Shown: positions 48,794-56,203 of the stretch, piece after piece
Numbering within the stretch: the stretch's first letter is position 1
How the letters are laid out: every line of letters starts with the position of its first letter
Translations under genes and position numbers: made by a program
NCBI RefSeq assembly: GCF_020735465.1
Contig: NZ_CP085935.1
Location: 62,001 to 126,000, forward strand
DNA: 64,000 nt
DNA from: Collinsella stercoris DSM 13279
GTDB lineage: Bacteria > Actinomycetota > Coriobacteriia > Coriobacteriales > Coriobacteriaceae
Direction of reading: 5' to 3'
Notes under the pieces: generated by a model
The model's input: only the letters and a program-made list of their open reading frames with translations
Told to the model about the DNA's origin: nothing
Databases searched by the model: none

Positions 48794-49858
48794 ATGGAGC
48801 AGAAGAGCACTGAAGATCGCATGAAAGAGGCGGTTCGCCTGACCGCTCCCGGGCAACCTCTGCGCACCGCCCTCGACATGATCATCGCGGGGCACATCGG
48901 AGCCCTCATTTGCGTGGGCGATACCGACTCCGTGCTCGCCGCCGGCAACGACGGCTTCCCGCTCAACATCTCCTTTACGAGCAACCGCCTGTTCGAGCTG
49001 TCAAAGATGGACGGTGCCATCGTCATCGACGGTGGGCTCAACAAGATCCTGCGCGCCAACTTCCACCTCAACCCCGACCCGTCGCTCTCGACGAGCGAGA
49101 CCGGCATGCGCCACCGTACCGCCGCGCGCATGAGCGTCCTCACCGACGCCACGGTCATCTCCGTCTCCGAGCGCCGCGGCGTCGTAAACGTGTACGTGGA
49201 CGGCAAGTCCTACCAGATCCAGCCGGTGACCGAGATCATGAGCTCCGTGAACCAGCTGGTGTCCACCTTGCAAACCACGCGCTCCTCGCTCGATCGCGCC
49301 CTGCTGCGCCTGACCACGCTGGAGCTCGACGACTACGTTACCCTTGCGGACATTACGAGCATCTTCTCGAGCTTCGAGATCATGGAGCAGGCGAAAGTCG
49401 AGCTCCAAAGCTGCATCACCAAGCTCGGTAACCAGGGCAAACTCGTGCAAATGCAGCTTGAGCAGCTCGCGGGTGCCAGCATGGAAACCGAGTACAACCT
49501 CATGATCCGCGACTATGCGGCCGATGCCTCGGAGGAGAACAGCGAGCGCATCCGCACGATATTCTCGGACATGTCGGCGCAGGACCTCACCAGCCCCAGC
49601 AAGGTCGCCGCGGCTTTGGGTTACGAGGACCTCGACGAGGATTCCGTCATGTCGCCGCTCGGCCTGCGCACGCTCTCGCGTGTCTCGGTGGTGCGCGATG
49701 GTGTTGCCGAACGCATCGTGGATGAGTACGGCTCGCTGCAGGACCTGATGGACGACATCAAGAAAGATCCCGATCGCCTTGGCAACTTCGGCGTGAACAA
49801 CCCGGCGATTCTCGCGGACTCGCTCGCTCGCATGCACGGCGGCAAGCGCGAGGCGTAA
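48794..49858 (+). CDS. disA: DNA integrity scanning diadenylate cyclase DisA
   Basis: DisA makes cyclic di-AMP from two ATP and scans DNA for branched structures. The 354-residue chain has the DAC domain with DGA at 73-75 (KMDGAIVIDGG) and RHR at 106-108 (GMRHRTAARM), a helical linker, and a C-terminal helix-hairpin-helix part (AAALGYEDLDEDSVMSPLGL near 268). GAGGAGGT lies six bases before the ATG. radA, a frequent neighbour, is not seen in the window. ispD follows 55 bases downstream, as in other Gram-positives. Confidence 0.95.
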   Translation: MEQKSTEDRMKEAVRLTAPGQPLRTALDMIIAGHIGALICVGDTDSVLAAGNDGFPLNISFTSNRLFELSKMDGAIVIDGGLNKILRANFHLNPDPSLSTSETGMRHRTAARMSVLTDATVISVSERRGVVNVYVDGKSYQIQPVTEIMSSVNQLVSTLQTTRSSLDRALLRLTTLELDDYVTLADITSIFSSFEIMEQAKVELQSCITKLGNQGKLVQMQLEQLAGASMETEYNLMIRDYAADASEENSERIRTIFSDMSAQDLTSPSKVAAALGYEDLDEDSVMSPLGLRTLSRVSVVRDGVAERIVDEYGSLQDLMDDIKKDPDRLGNFGVNNPAILADSLARMHGGKREA

Positions 49859-49913
49859 CAACGGCTACCCGGCACGCGGCGCGGCGAGGCGCCGCGTTCC
49901 TTTTGGAGGGCAT

Positions 49914-50711
49914 ATGGGCAAACGGACGCAAGCGCGCGCGTGCGCCATCATCGTCGCGGGTGGTTCCGGCACGCGCTTTGGGAACCCCGGCGGCAAGCTG
50001 CTGATCGACGTGGCGGGCAAGCCGCTCATCGCTTGGACGCTCGAGGCATTCGATGCCGCTGAGCACGTCGATCGCATTGTCGTGGTGTGCCCGCCCGAGA
50101 AGGCGGACGAGATGCGCTCGCTTGCGGTAGAGCCGTATGCGATCTCGACACCCGTGGCGTTCGCGCGTTCGGGGTCGGAGCGCCAGGATTCAACGAGAAA
50201 CGGTCTTGACGCGGCGGGTGATGCGTTCGATGTCGTGTTGGTTCACGATGCCGCCCGTCCGCTCATTTTGCCCGAGACCATCGATGCGGCAATCGAGGCG
50301 CTGGTGGACGCGGATGACGGTATGGATGTCGCACCGGAAGAGTCGAGTGATGGCAGGTTGCTGCAGTGCCGCGCGTCTGACGATTGCTCGCTCCACGCAC
50401 TTGATGGTGTTGTGTGTGGTCAGCCGGCGGTCGATACCCTCAAGATCATCGACGCGGACGGCTGTTTTGTCGAGACGCCTCCGCGCGCGAAGTTCTGGAC
50501 GGTGCAGACGCCGCAGGTCTTTTGGACGGAGTCGTTGCGCCGTGCATATACCTGGGCCGACTGCGTGGGGTTTGTGGGAACGGACGACTCCTCGCTGGTC
50601 GAAGGCATGGGCGGCCGCGTTCGCGGTTTTGAATCCCCGCGTGACAATCTCAAGGTGACGTTGCCCGAGGACCTGGCTCCGGTGGAGGCGGCGCTGCGCG
50701 AGCGCCGCTAG
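49914..50711 (+). CDS. ispD: 2-C-methyl-D-erythritol 4-phosphate cytidylyltransferase
   Basis: IspD joins CTP and MEP in isoprenoid synthesis. The 265-residue product has the nucleotide-binding start AIIVAGGSGTRFGNPGGKLL, VHDAARPLI near 119 and WTVQTPQVFWTESLRRAY near 199. A stretch of about 30 residues near 135-170 (DADDGMDVAPEESSDGRLLQ) is longer than in compact IspD. GGAGG is six bases before the ATG. ispF follows after a hairpin element. Confidence 0.94.
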   Translation: MGKRTQARACAIIVAGGSGTRFGNPGGKLLIDVAGKPLIAWTLEAFDAAEHVDRIVVVCPPEKADEMRSLAVEPYAISTPVAFARSGSERQDSTRNGLDAAGDAFDVVLVHDAARPLILPETIDAAIEALVDADDGMDVAPEESSDGRLLQCRASDDCSLHALDGVVCGQPAVDTLKIIDADGCFVETPPRAKFWTVQTPQVFWTESLRRAYTWADCVGFVGTDDSSLVEGMGGRVRGFESPRDNLKVTLPEDLAPVEAALRERR

Positions 50712-50748
50712 CGAAACCCGTCTTGCAACAGGGTGGACGTAGGGAGGG

Positions 50749-50831
50749 GCCGGGGATTTCCCGAGCGAACATTCCGCACGAGGGCGCTGCGCGAGCGCCC
50801 TCCGAGGACGTTCGCGAAGGAATTCCCCGGC
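50749..50831 (+). ncRNA. Conserved-core hairpin element between ispD and ispF (copy 2, most diverged)
   Basis: GCCGGGGATTTCC pairs with GGAATTCCCCGGC with one mismatch, then GCGAAC pairs with GTTCGC. The core ATTCCGCACGAG and CGAGGACG flank an apical GGGCGCT/AGCGCCC stem. The order of parts matches the elements at 30101 and 51608, but the 3' core is less alike. Confidence 0.5.
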
Positions 50832-50949
50832 TCCGACCGGTGGGATTGCCCTGCCGCGCGGAAGTTCAGCATCTTCGCCTGCATCGGTAAAGCTGCGTGG
50901 AAAGGGTATAGTCTTACCAGTTGAAACCGTTTCGAGTTGAGGGGGCGCT

Positions 50950-51438
50950 ATGGCATCGAGTTTGCGCATCGGCCACGGATACGACGTCCACCGTTTGGTT
51001 GAGGGCCGCCGTTGCATCATCGGCGGGGTCGAGATTCCGCACAGCAAGGGCCTGTTCGGCCATAGCGACGCCGACGTGCTCGCCCATGCCCTGGCGGACG
51101 CCATCCTGGGCGCCTGCCGCGGCGGTGACATCGGCAAGCTGTTCCCCGATACCGACCCCGCCTACGAGGGCGCCGATTCGCTCAAACTGCTCGCCGCGGT
51201 CATGGACCATGCGCGCGGCCTGGGATACGAGTTCGTCGACGCCGATTGCACCATCGCCTGCCAGGAGCCCAAGATCGGCCCGCATCGCGAGGTCATGCGC
51301 GAGAACCTCGCCCGTGCCATCGGTTGTCCCGGGGAGAACATCGGGGTCAAGGCCACGACCACCGAAAAGCTCGGCTGGGAGGGCGAGGGCGAAGGCATCG
51401 GCGCCTGGTCCGTTTGCCTCCTCGAGCGATGTAACTAA
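50950..51438 (+). CDS. ispF: 2-C-methyl-D-erythritol 2,4-cyclodiphosphate synthase
   Basis: IspF closes the cyclodiphosphate ring in the MEP pathway. The 162-residue protein has the zinc-site start RIGHGYDVHRLVEGR, the family motif LFGHSDADVLAHALADAILG near 36 and the C-terminal VKATTTEKLGWEGEGEGIGA. GAGGGGG lies before the ATG. It follows ispD by 238 bases, most of which is the hairpin element and its flanks. Confidence 0.96.
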   Translation: MASSLRIGHGYDVHRLVEGRRCIIGGVEIPHSKGLFGHSDADVLAHALADAILGACRGGDIGKLFPDTDPAYEGADSLKLLAAVMDHARGLGYEFVDADCTIACQEPKIGPHREVMRENLARAIGCPGENIGVKATTTEKLGWEGEGEGIGAWSVCLLERCN

Positions 51439-51465
51439 GCGGGCCGTCCCGGGACCGCCTTCCTG

Positions 51466-51530
51466 ATTTTTCGAGTGAGCGTTTTTCCAACGTTTCAGCG
51501 CCTCAAACGTTGGAAAAGCGCTCACTCGAA
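51466..51530. terminator. Hairpin after ispF
   Basis: TCGAGTGAGCGTTTTTCCAA and the complementary TTGGAAAAGCGCTCACTCGA form a long stem around CGTTTCAGCGCCTCAAACG. There is no T-run after it; it may be a terminator or a processing site. Confidence 0.6.
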
Positions 51531-51607
51531 GCATTCGCAACGAGGAGGATGCCCCACTTCTGCAAGACGCCCCGCTCATATAGACTATTCAGCAACGATA
51601 ACGATGT

Positions 51608-51720
51608 GGCCGAGGTGGGCCATATGGTCCGCCGCGAGTTCCGCACGAGCCGAAGGATCCAGTGGGCCCTTCGCGCGAGCAGGACTGCCCGATCGCCGGA
51701 CCATATGGCCTGCCTCGGCC
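51608..51720 (+). ncRNA. Conserved-core hairpin element upstream of cysS (copy 3)
   Basis: GGCCGAGG pairs with CCTCGGCC and GGCCATATGGTCCG pairs with CGGACCATATGGCC, giving a 22-bp outer stem. Inside are GCGAGTTCCGCACGAGCCGA and GCGAGCAGGACTGCCCGA, identical in sequence to the core at 30117-30175, around an apical CGAAGG/CCCTTCG stem. The element ends 16 bases before the cysS start, close to its ribosome site. Confidence 0.65.
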
Positions 51721-51736
51721 CCAACGGGAGATACCT

Positions 51737-53218
51737 ATGAAGATCTACAACAGCGCCACCCACCAAAAAGAGGACTTCCACCCCATCGAGGAGGGCAGGG
51801 TCCGCATGTACGTGTGCGGCCCCACCGTCTACGACAACATCCACATCGGCAACGCCCGCACGTTCATCAGCTTCGACGTGATTCGCCGTTGGCTCATCGC
51901 GAGCGGCTACGAGGTCACGTTTGCCCAGAACCTCACCGACGTGGATGACAAGATCATCAACCGCGCCAACGAGCAGGGCCGCACGGCCGAAGAGGTCGCG
52001 ACCGAGTTCTCGAATAAGTTCATCGGTGTCATGCGTGCCGCCAACGTGCTCGACCCGGATGCGCGCCCCCGCGCCACCAAGGAGATCGGTGCCATGATCG
52101 GCATGATCAAGACGCTCATCGAGGGCGATCACGCCTACGCCGCGGACAACGGCGACGTGTACTTCTCCGTGCGCAGCGACCCCTCCTACGGCGAGGTCTC
52201 CGGCCGCAACATCGATGACCTCATGGTCGGCGCGCGCATCGAGGAGAACGAGGACAAGCGCGACCCGCTCGACTTCGCCCTGTGGAAGGCCGCCAAGCCC
52301 GGCGAGCCCTCTTGGAAGAGCCCGTGGGGCGAGGGCCGTCCCGGCTGGCACACCGAGTGCGCCGCCATGGTCCACCGCTACCTGGGCACCCCCATCGACA
52401 TCCACGGCGGCGGCTCTGACCTGGCGTTCCCGCATCACGAGAACGAGTGCGCCCAGGCCACCTGCGCCTGGCACGAGGGCTTTGCCAACACGTGGATGCA
52501 CACGGGCATGCTGCTCGTCGATGGCGAAAAGATGAGCAAGAGCCTCGGCAACTTCTTCACCTTGGCCGAGGTGCTCGAGAAGCATTCCGCCGCCGCCCTG
52601 CGCCTGCTCATGCTGCAGACCCACTACCGCAGCCCGCTCGACTTCTCCTGGGAGCGCCTCGAGGGCGCCGAGAACTCGCTCGCGCGCATCGCCGGCACCT
52701 GCCGCAACCTCAAGTGGGCGGCCGACCATGTGGAGGGCGAGCCGAACGCCGAGCTCGCCGAGGCCCTGACCGCCGCCATGGAAAAGGCCGCAGCGGATTA
52801 CGAGGCCTGCATGGACGACGACTTCAACACGGCCGGCGCCATCGCCGCGTATTTCCAGCTGGTGACCGAGGCGAACAAGTACCTTGAGCAGGCCGCCGGC
52901 GCCGTGGACGAGGTCACGGCACGCGCGTGTGCCGCCGTCATCGCCGGCGCCCTTGCGCAACTGGGCGTCGAGCTGCCCGTGATCGAGGAGCCGCTGCCGG
53001 TCGGGCTGCTGGGTGTCGCTGCGGGCCTTACGGGCTATACGGGCGACAGCGTTGACGAGGCCGCCGAGAAGATCCTCGAGGCCCGCGCCGCCGCCCGCGC
53101 CGCCAAGGACTGGACGACCGCCGACGCCATCCGCGACCAGCTCCGCGACATGGGCCTTGCCATCGAGGACACCGCCGCCGGCTCCCGCATCACACCTCAG
53201 AATGGGGACAGGCACTAA
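51737..53218 (+). CDS. cysS: Cysteinyl-tRNA synthetase
   Basis: CysRS charges tRNA-Cys. The 493-residue enzyme has the first zinc cysteine C27 in YVCGPTVYDN, HIGNA at 36-40, the GGGSDLAFPHHENE metal segment near 230, and GEKMSKSLGN near 266. The C-terminal helical anticodon region is complete. GGGAGAT is seven bases before ATG 51737. The last codons (from about ITPQNGDRH) and the TAA are supplied by a REP-like palindrome that has invaded the gene's 3' end, so the natural terminus has been replaced. Confidence 0.95.
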   Translation: MKIYNSATHQKEDFHPIEEGRVRMYVCGPTVYDNIHIGNARTFISFDVIRRWLIASGYEVTFAQNLTDVDDKIINRANEQGRTAEEVATEFSNKFIGVMRAANVLDPDARPRATKEIGAMIGMIKTLIEGDHAYAADNGDVYFSVRSDPSYGEVSGRNIDDLMVGARIEENEDKRDPLDFALWKAAKPGEPSWKSPWGEGRPGWHTECAAMVHRYLGTPIDIHGGGSDLAFPHHENECAQATCAWHEGFANTWMHTGMLLVDGEKMSKSLGNFFTLAEVLEKHSAAALRLLMLQTHYRSPLDFSWERLEGAENSLARIAGTCRNLKWAADHVEGEPNAELAEALTAAMEKAAADYEACMDDDFNTAGAIAAYFQLVTEANKYLEQAAGAVDEVTARACAAVIAGALAQLGVELPVIEEPLPVGLLGVAAGLTGYTGDSVDEAAEKILEARAAARAAKDWTTADAIRDQLRDMGLAIEDTAAGSRITPQNGDRH

Positions 53219-53267
53219 TTTGAGGTGGCGATTCGCCTCAGATGAGGGACAGGCACCAATTTGAGGT
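53194..53267. repeat. Two REP-like palindromes overlapping the end of cysS
   Basis: ACCTCAGAATGGGGACAGGC with TAATTTGAGGT lies at 53194-53226, and CCTCAGATGAGGGACAGGC with CAATTTGAGGT at 53236-53267. They are diverged members of the AGGGACAGTCCCT family. The first contains the cysS stop codon. Confidence 0.8.
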
Positions 53268-53420
53268 TTGAGGCGCCCTTTGGGCATGTTGCACCGCACC
53301 CGCGTCTTTCCGGGTGCGGTGCTTTTGTGTCCGCCCTCTGCGCGCGGATGTTTCAATTGCCGCATGGGGGCGGTTCAATGTGACAATGGGGTTGAGCGAA
53401 ACACAGGGAAAGGAGCCGCG

Positions 53421-54467
53421 GTGGCGGAGAAAAAACGTATGAAGCAGCGCAACGGGACTTCTGGCGACGCAACGCGCCGGGGCGCCGAGCGTTCCGGAGC
53501 CACGCGCGGCATGCAGTCTCGCGGGACGATGTCCGCGGGGCGTCAAGCCCATTCCGGTCAGAAGAACCGGGCTGGTCAGCGCGGAGCAGCCGCGAGGCGA
53601 CAGGGCAATGAGGACCAGGCTCAGAACCGGGGTGGTTCCCGCAGCCATGCCGCTTACGCCCGCGATGCCCAGGCGTCGGCCTCTCCGCGCCGTGATGTCC
53701 ATGCCGCCGAGGGCAACTATATCGAGGGGCGCCGTGCTGCCTTCGAGGCGCTGCGCACCGGCTTTCCCATCAAGCGCGCCCTCATCGCACAGGGTGTTGA
53801 GAACGACCCCGCCGTGCGCGACCTGCTCGCCGGTTTGGGTGAGGCGGGCGTGAGCGTCAAGAGCGTCGCCCGCGCCCAGCTCGATGCCATTTCCAGCCAC
53901 GGTGCCCATCAGGGCATCGTTCTGGAGGTCGGCAAGTTCCCCTATGCGGACCTGGCGGACATCATCGCCGCTGCCGGTCCCGCCGACCGCCCCGCCCTGG
54001 TGGTCGTGCTCGACCACGTGACGGACGCCGGCAACTTCGGTGCCATCGTGCGCTCTGCGGAAGTCGTGGGCGCGGCGGGCGTCGTCATTCCCAACAAGCG
54101 CTCCGCCGAGGTCACGGTTGCCACGTACAAGACGTCCGCGGGTGCGGTCATGCACGTGCCCATCGCGCAGGTTCCCAACATCGCCCGTGCGCTCGAGGAC
54201 CTCAAGTCCGCCGGTTTTTGGGTGGGCGGTGCCACCGAGCATGCCGAGGGCATTTGTTGGGACGCCCCCTTTGAGGGCCGCGTGGCGCTCGTCATGGGCT
54301 CTGAGGGGGACGGCATCTCGCGCCTCGTGCTCGACACGTGTGATTTCACCACCAAATTGCCGCAGCGCGGGGCAACCGAGAGCCTCAACGTCGCGCAGGC
54401 GGCAACGGCCCTCTGCTTTGAGTGGTTGCGCCGTAACCAGACGGCGCTCGATCGGGTGGGTGAGTAG
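53421..54467 (+). CDS. rlmB: 23S rRNA 2'-O-methyltransferase RlmB (SpoU/TrmH family)
   Basis: The enzyme methylates the ribose of a conserved guanosine in 23S rRNA. Residues about 105-348 hold the substrate-binding domain (NYIEGRRAAFEALRTG) and the SPOUT fold with NFGAIVRSAE, VMGSEGDGISRLV and SLNVAQAATALCFEWLRR, which form the knotted SAM site. Residues 1-100 are a basic, disordered extension rich in Arg, Gly, Ala and Gln. I choose GTG 53421 with AAAGGAG upstream. The NYN nuclease gene starts three bases after the stop, a common pair in Gram-positives, often also near cysS. Confidence 0.93.
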   Translation: MAEKKRMKQRNGTSGDATRRGAERSGATRGMQSRGTMSAGRQAHSGQKNRAGQRGAAARRQGNEDQAQNRGGSRSHAAYARDAQASASPRRDVHAAEGNYIEGRRAAFEALRTGFPIKRALIAQGVENDPAVRDLLAGLGEAGVSVKSVARAQLDAISSHGAHQGIVLEVGKFPYADLADIIAAAGPADRPALVVVLDHVTDAGNFGAIVRSAEVVGAAGVVIPNKRSAEVTVATYKTSAGAVMHVPIAQVPNIARALEDLKSAGFWVGGATEHAEGICWDAPFEGRVALVMGSEGDGISRLVLDTCDFTTKLPQRGATESLNVAQAATALCFEWLRRNQTALDRVGE

Positions 54468-54470
54468 GCC

Positions 54471-55160
54471 GTGACCAAGAAGAACCGTGCCAAATCCAAG
54501 GCCAAGCGCTTCGGCGAGGGCTCGGCAAAGCCCATGGTCGATGCCAGCACGTACGGCGTCGGCAATGCGTTTGCGGGGCTTACGCCCGCTCCGACGCCCG
54601 TTCCGCCGCGCGGCGCCCGCTCGGGGAAAAAGGAGCTGCTGGTAGTGGATGGCTACAACGTGATCCACGCCACGCCCAAATACGAGCACCTCATGTTCGA
54701 CCGCGGCGACCATCCGTACTCCAGCGACGTGTACGAGCGCGCCCGCATGGCGCTCATCGGTGACGTCGCGGCGTTTGCGGGGCGGCAATACGAGGCGGTG
54801 GTCGTGTTCGATGCGGCCGGCAACGTCTCGCCCGATCGGCCGAACCTGCCCCAGGGCGGCGTGCGCGTGGAGTTTTCCCCCACGGGCGTCACGGCAGATA
54901 CTGTTATTCAAGACCTGTGCACCAAAGCGCGCGAGGAGGGGAGGGCCTGCTCCGTCGTCACGAGCGATGCGATGATCCAGGCCACGGTCATGGGGCATGG
55001 CGTCACGCGCATTTCGGCTCGCATGCTGGTCGAGGAGATCGGCGACATGCAGCGCGACTTCGAGCGCGCGCGTGAGGAGAACGTCGATATCAAGCTCACG
55101 CTTGGCAGCAGGTTGAGCCCCGAGTCGCTCGCCAAGCTCAAATCCTTGCGTGGGCGCTAG
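54471..55160 (+). CDS. YacP/Rae1-type NYN-domain ribonuclease
   Basis: The 229-residue protein has a basic N-terminal region (KKNRAKSKAKR) and then an NYN (PIN-like) nuclease domain with LLVVDGYNVIHATP near 57, VVVFDAAGN near 108 and VVTSDAMIQ near 164. In Bacillus, Rae1/YacP cuts mRNA in the ribosome A site. The order cysS-rlmB-yacP seen here is the same as in Bacillus, apart from mrnC. The start is GTG, directly downstream of rlmB, so translation is probably coupled. Confidence 0.9.
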   Translation: MTKKNRAKSKAKRFGEGSAKPMVDASTYGVGNAFAGLTPAPTPVPPRGARSGKKELLVVDGYNVIHATPKYEHLMFDRGDHPYSSDVYERARMALIGDVAAFAGRQYEAVVVFDAAGNVSPDRPNLPQGGVRVEFSPTGVTADTVIQDLCTKAREEGRACSVVTSDAMIQATVMGHGVTRISARMLVEEIGDMQRDFERAREENVDIKLTLGSRLSPESLAKLKSLRGR

Positions 55161-55204
55161 ACCTCGGCTATCCTAAACAGGCTTTGCGCGCGTGCGCCCA
55201 AAGT

Positions 55205-55279
55205 GCCAGCGTGGCTCAACGGTAGAGCAGCTGATTTGTAATCAGTGGGTTGCGGGTTCGATTCCTGTCGCTGGCTCCA
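55205..55279 (+). tRNA. tRNA-Thr (anticodon TGT)
   Basis: The acceptor GCCAGCG pairs with CGCTGGC, the anticodon loop is TTTGTAA, and the T-arm reads GCGGGTTCGATTCCTGT. CCA is encoded. The 3' end is duplicated downstream at 55448. Confidence 0.95.
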
Positions 55280-55288
55280 TAGAGCGTG

Positions 55289-55323
55289 AAGGCCCGGTTT
55301 CCTTTGAGGATCCGGGCCTTTTG
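55289..55323 (+). terminator. Terminator after tRNA-Thr
   Basis: AAGGCCCGG and CCGGGCCTT pair around a 14-base loop, followed by TTTTGC. A second copy is at 55480-55512. Confidence 0.85.
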
Positions 55324-55328
55324 CTATT

Positions 55329-55401
55329 GCGCGCTAGGAATCGAACCCGAATACGGGCGCGAAGCTGAGGAAACGCGGATGCGTTTTCCAGCGTAGCGCG
55401 C
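55329..55401 (-). ncRNA. tRNA-like folded element following tRNA-Thr (copy B)
   Basis: GCGCGCT at one end and AGCGCGC at the other form a perfect 7-bp closing stem. Between them lie a hairpin (GCTGGAAAACGC with GCGTTTCCTCAGC on the minus strand) and a T-arm-like GGGTTCGATTCCT. It matches copy A at 24854-24932 in layout with different stem bases. A truncated third copy lies at about 55512-55556. Confidence 0.45.
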
Positions 55402-55771
55402 AAGGGGCGGAGCCCCGCAGCGGATGGAGCGAGCGAAAGCTCGCGGCGATTCCTGTCGCTGGCTCCATAGAGCTTGAAGACCCGGTTTCCCTGCGGATCC
55501 GGGCCTTTTGCAACTGCACGCCAGGACCCGGGTACGGGCGCGAAGCTGAAGAAACGGATCAGAAGGGCAGTGAGGAACGGCGCTCAAAAAGGACGCCCGA
55601 GAAAGGTTCCCCCAGCCGTCCCCAGAGCGATACTGCGGCCTTCTAAAGTGCATCCTCGCCAAATGCAAGGAGGCTGAGAAAATCCACGCTCATCACAGGT
55701 CGAACACATCCACAATATAGGGATTGACCAGCAAAGAGATACGCCCGGACGCGTGTATATAAAACCTTTTG

Positions 55772-55801
55772 TTGACACGATGCGCGGACACGTTTTACTA
55801 T
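55772..55801 (+). promoter_or_regulatory. Promoter of the tRNA-tuf operon
   Basis: TTGACA (55772-55777) and TACTAT (55796-55801) are separated by 18 bases, 62 bases before tRNA-Tyr. The region is AT-rich compared with its flanks. Confidence 0.7.
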
Positions 55802-55863
55802 TCACTCGCTCGAACACGAGACGCCGCGAAATACGAGGCGATTGTGGGCGAGTTTGACAGACT

Positions 55864-55947
55864 GGGGATGTGGCACAGCGGCAACTGCGGCGGACTGTAA
55901 ATCCGCTCCCTCTGGGTTCATAGGTTCGAGTCCTATCATCCCCACCA
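55864..55947 (+). tRNA. tRNA-Tyr (anticodon GTA)
   Basis: The acceptor GGGGATG pairs with CATCCCC, the anticodon is in ACTGTAAAT, and the long variable arm marks a class II tRNA. CCA is encoded. Confidence 0.95.
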
Positions 55948-55952
55948 GTCAG

Positions 55953-56028
55953 GCCTGTATAGCTCAGTCGGTAGAGCACTTCGTTGGTAACGAAGAGGTC
56001 ACCAGTTCAAGTCTGGTTGCAGGCTCCA
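55953..56028 (+). tRNA. tRNA-Thr (anticodon GGT)
   Basis: The acceptor GCCTGTA pairs with TGCAGGC (one G-T pair), and the anticodon stem CTTCG/CGAAG holds TTGGTAA. CCA is encoded. Confidence 0.95.
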
Positions 56029-56033
56029 TCTCT

Positions 56034-56110
56034 GGCGGTGTAGCTCAGTTGGTCAGAGCGCACGGTTCATACCCGTGTTGTCACTGGTTCGAATCCAGTC
56101 ACCGCTACCA
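56034..56110 (+). tRNA. tRNA-Met (elongator type, anticodon CAT)
   Basis: The anticodon stem CACGG/CCGTG holds TTCATAC, and the T-arm is ACTGGTTCGAATCCAGT. The acceptor GGCGGTG pairs with CACCGCT, with a G-T pair at the end, unlike initiator tRNA. Confidence 0.9.
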
Positions 56111-56203
56111 GGTAACTAGGGCGGCTTCCAAGGAAACGAGGGGGCCGCTTAGGGTTAAGTAGGGCATTGCCCCATCCGGGGGCTACCTAAGAAGGAGGGC
56201 TTC

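Larger units (their letters stand above)
55260..55556. repeat. Tandem duplication of the tRNA-Thr 3' end, terminator and trailer
   Basis: GATTCCTGTCGCTGGCTCCA starts copies at 55260 and 55448. Both copies continue through the GGCCCGG terminator and into GGGCGCGAAGCTGA, so about 110 bases are repeated with a 188-base period. Confidence 0.9.

Noticed and set aside
51440-51736. T-box leader before cysS
   Set aside because: No TGGNACCGCG-type antiterminator bulge or specifier loop was found; the structured element there has a different core that also occurs before veg.
55584-55979. Minus-strand frame with DDRTRTYEPRGSGFTVRRSC
   Set aside because: Antisense of tRNA-Tyr and its neighbour; not a gene.
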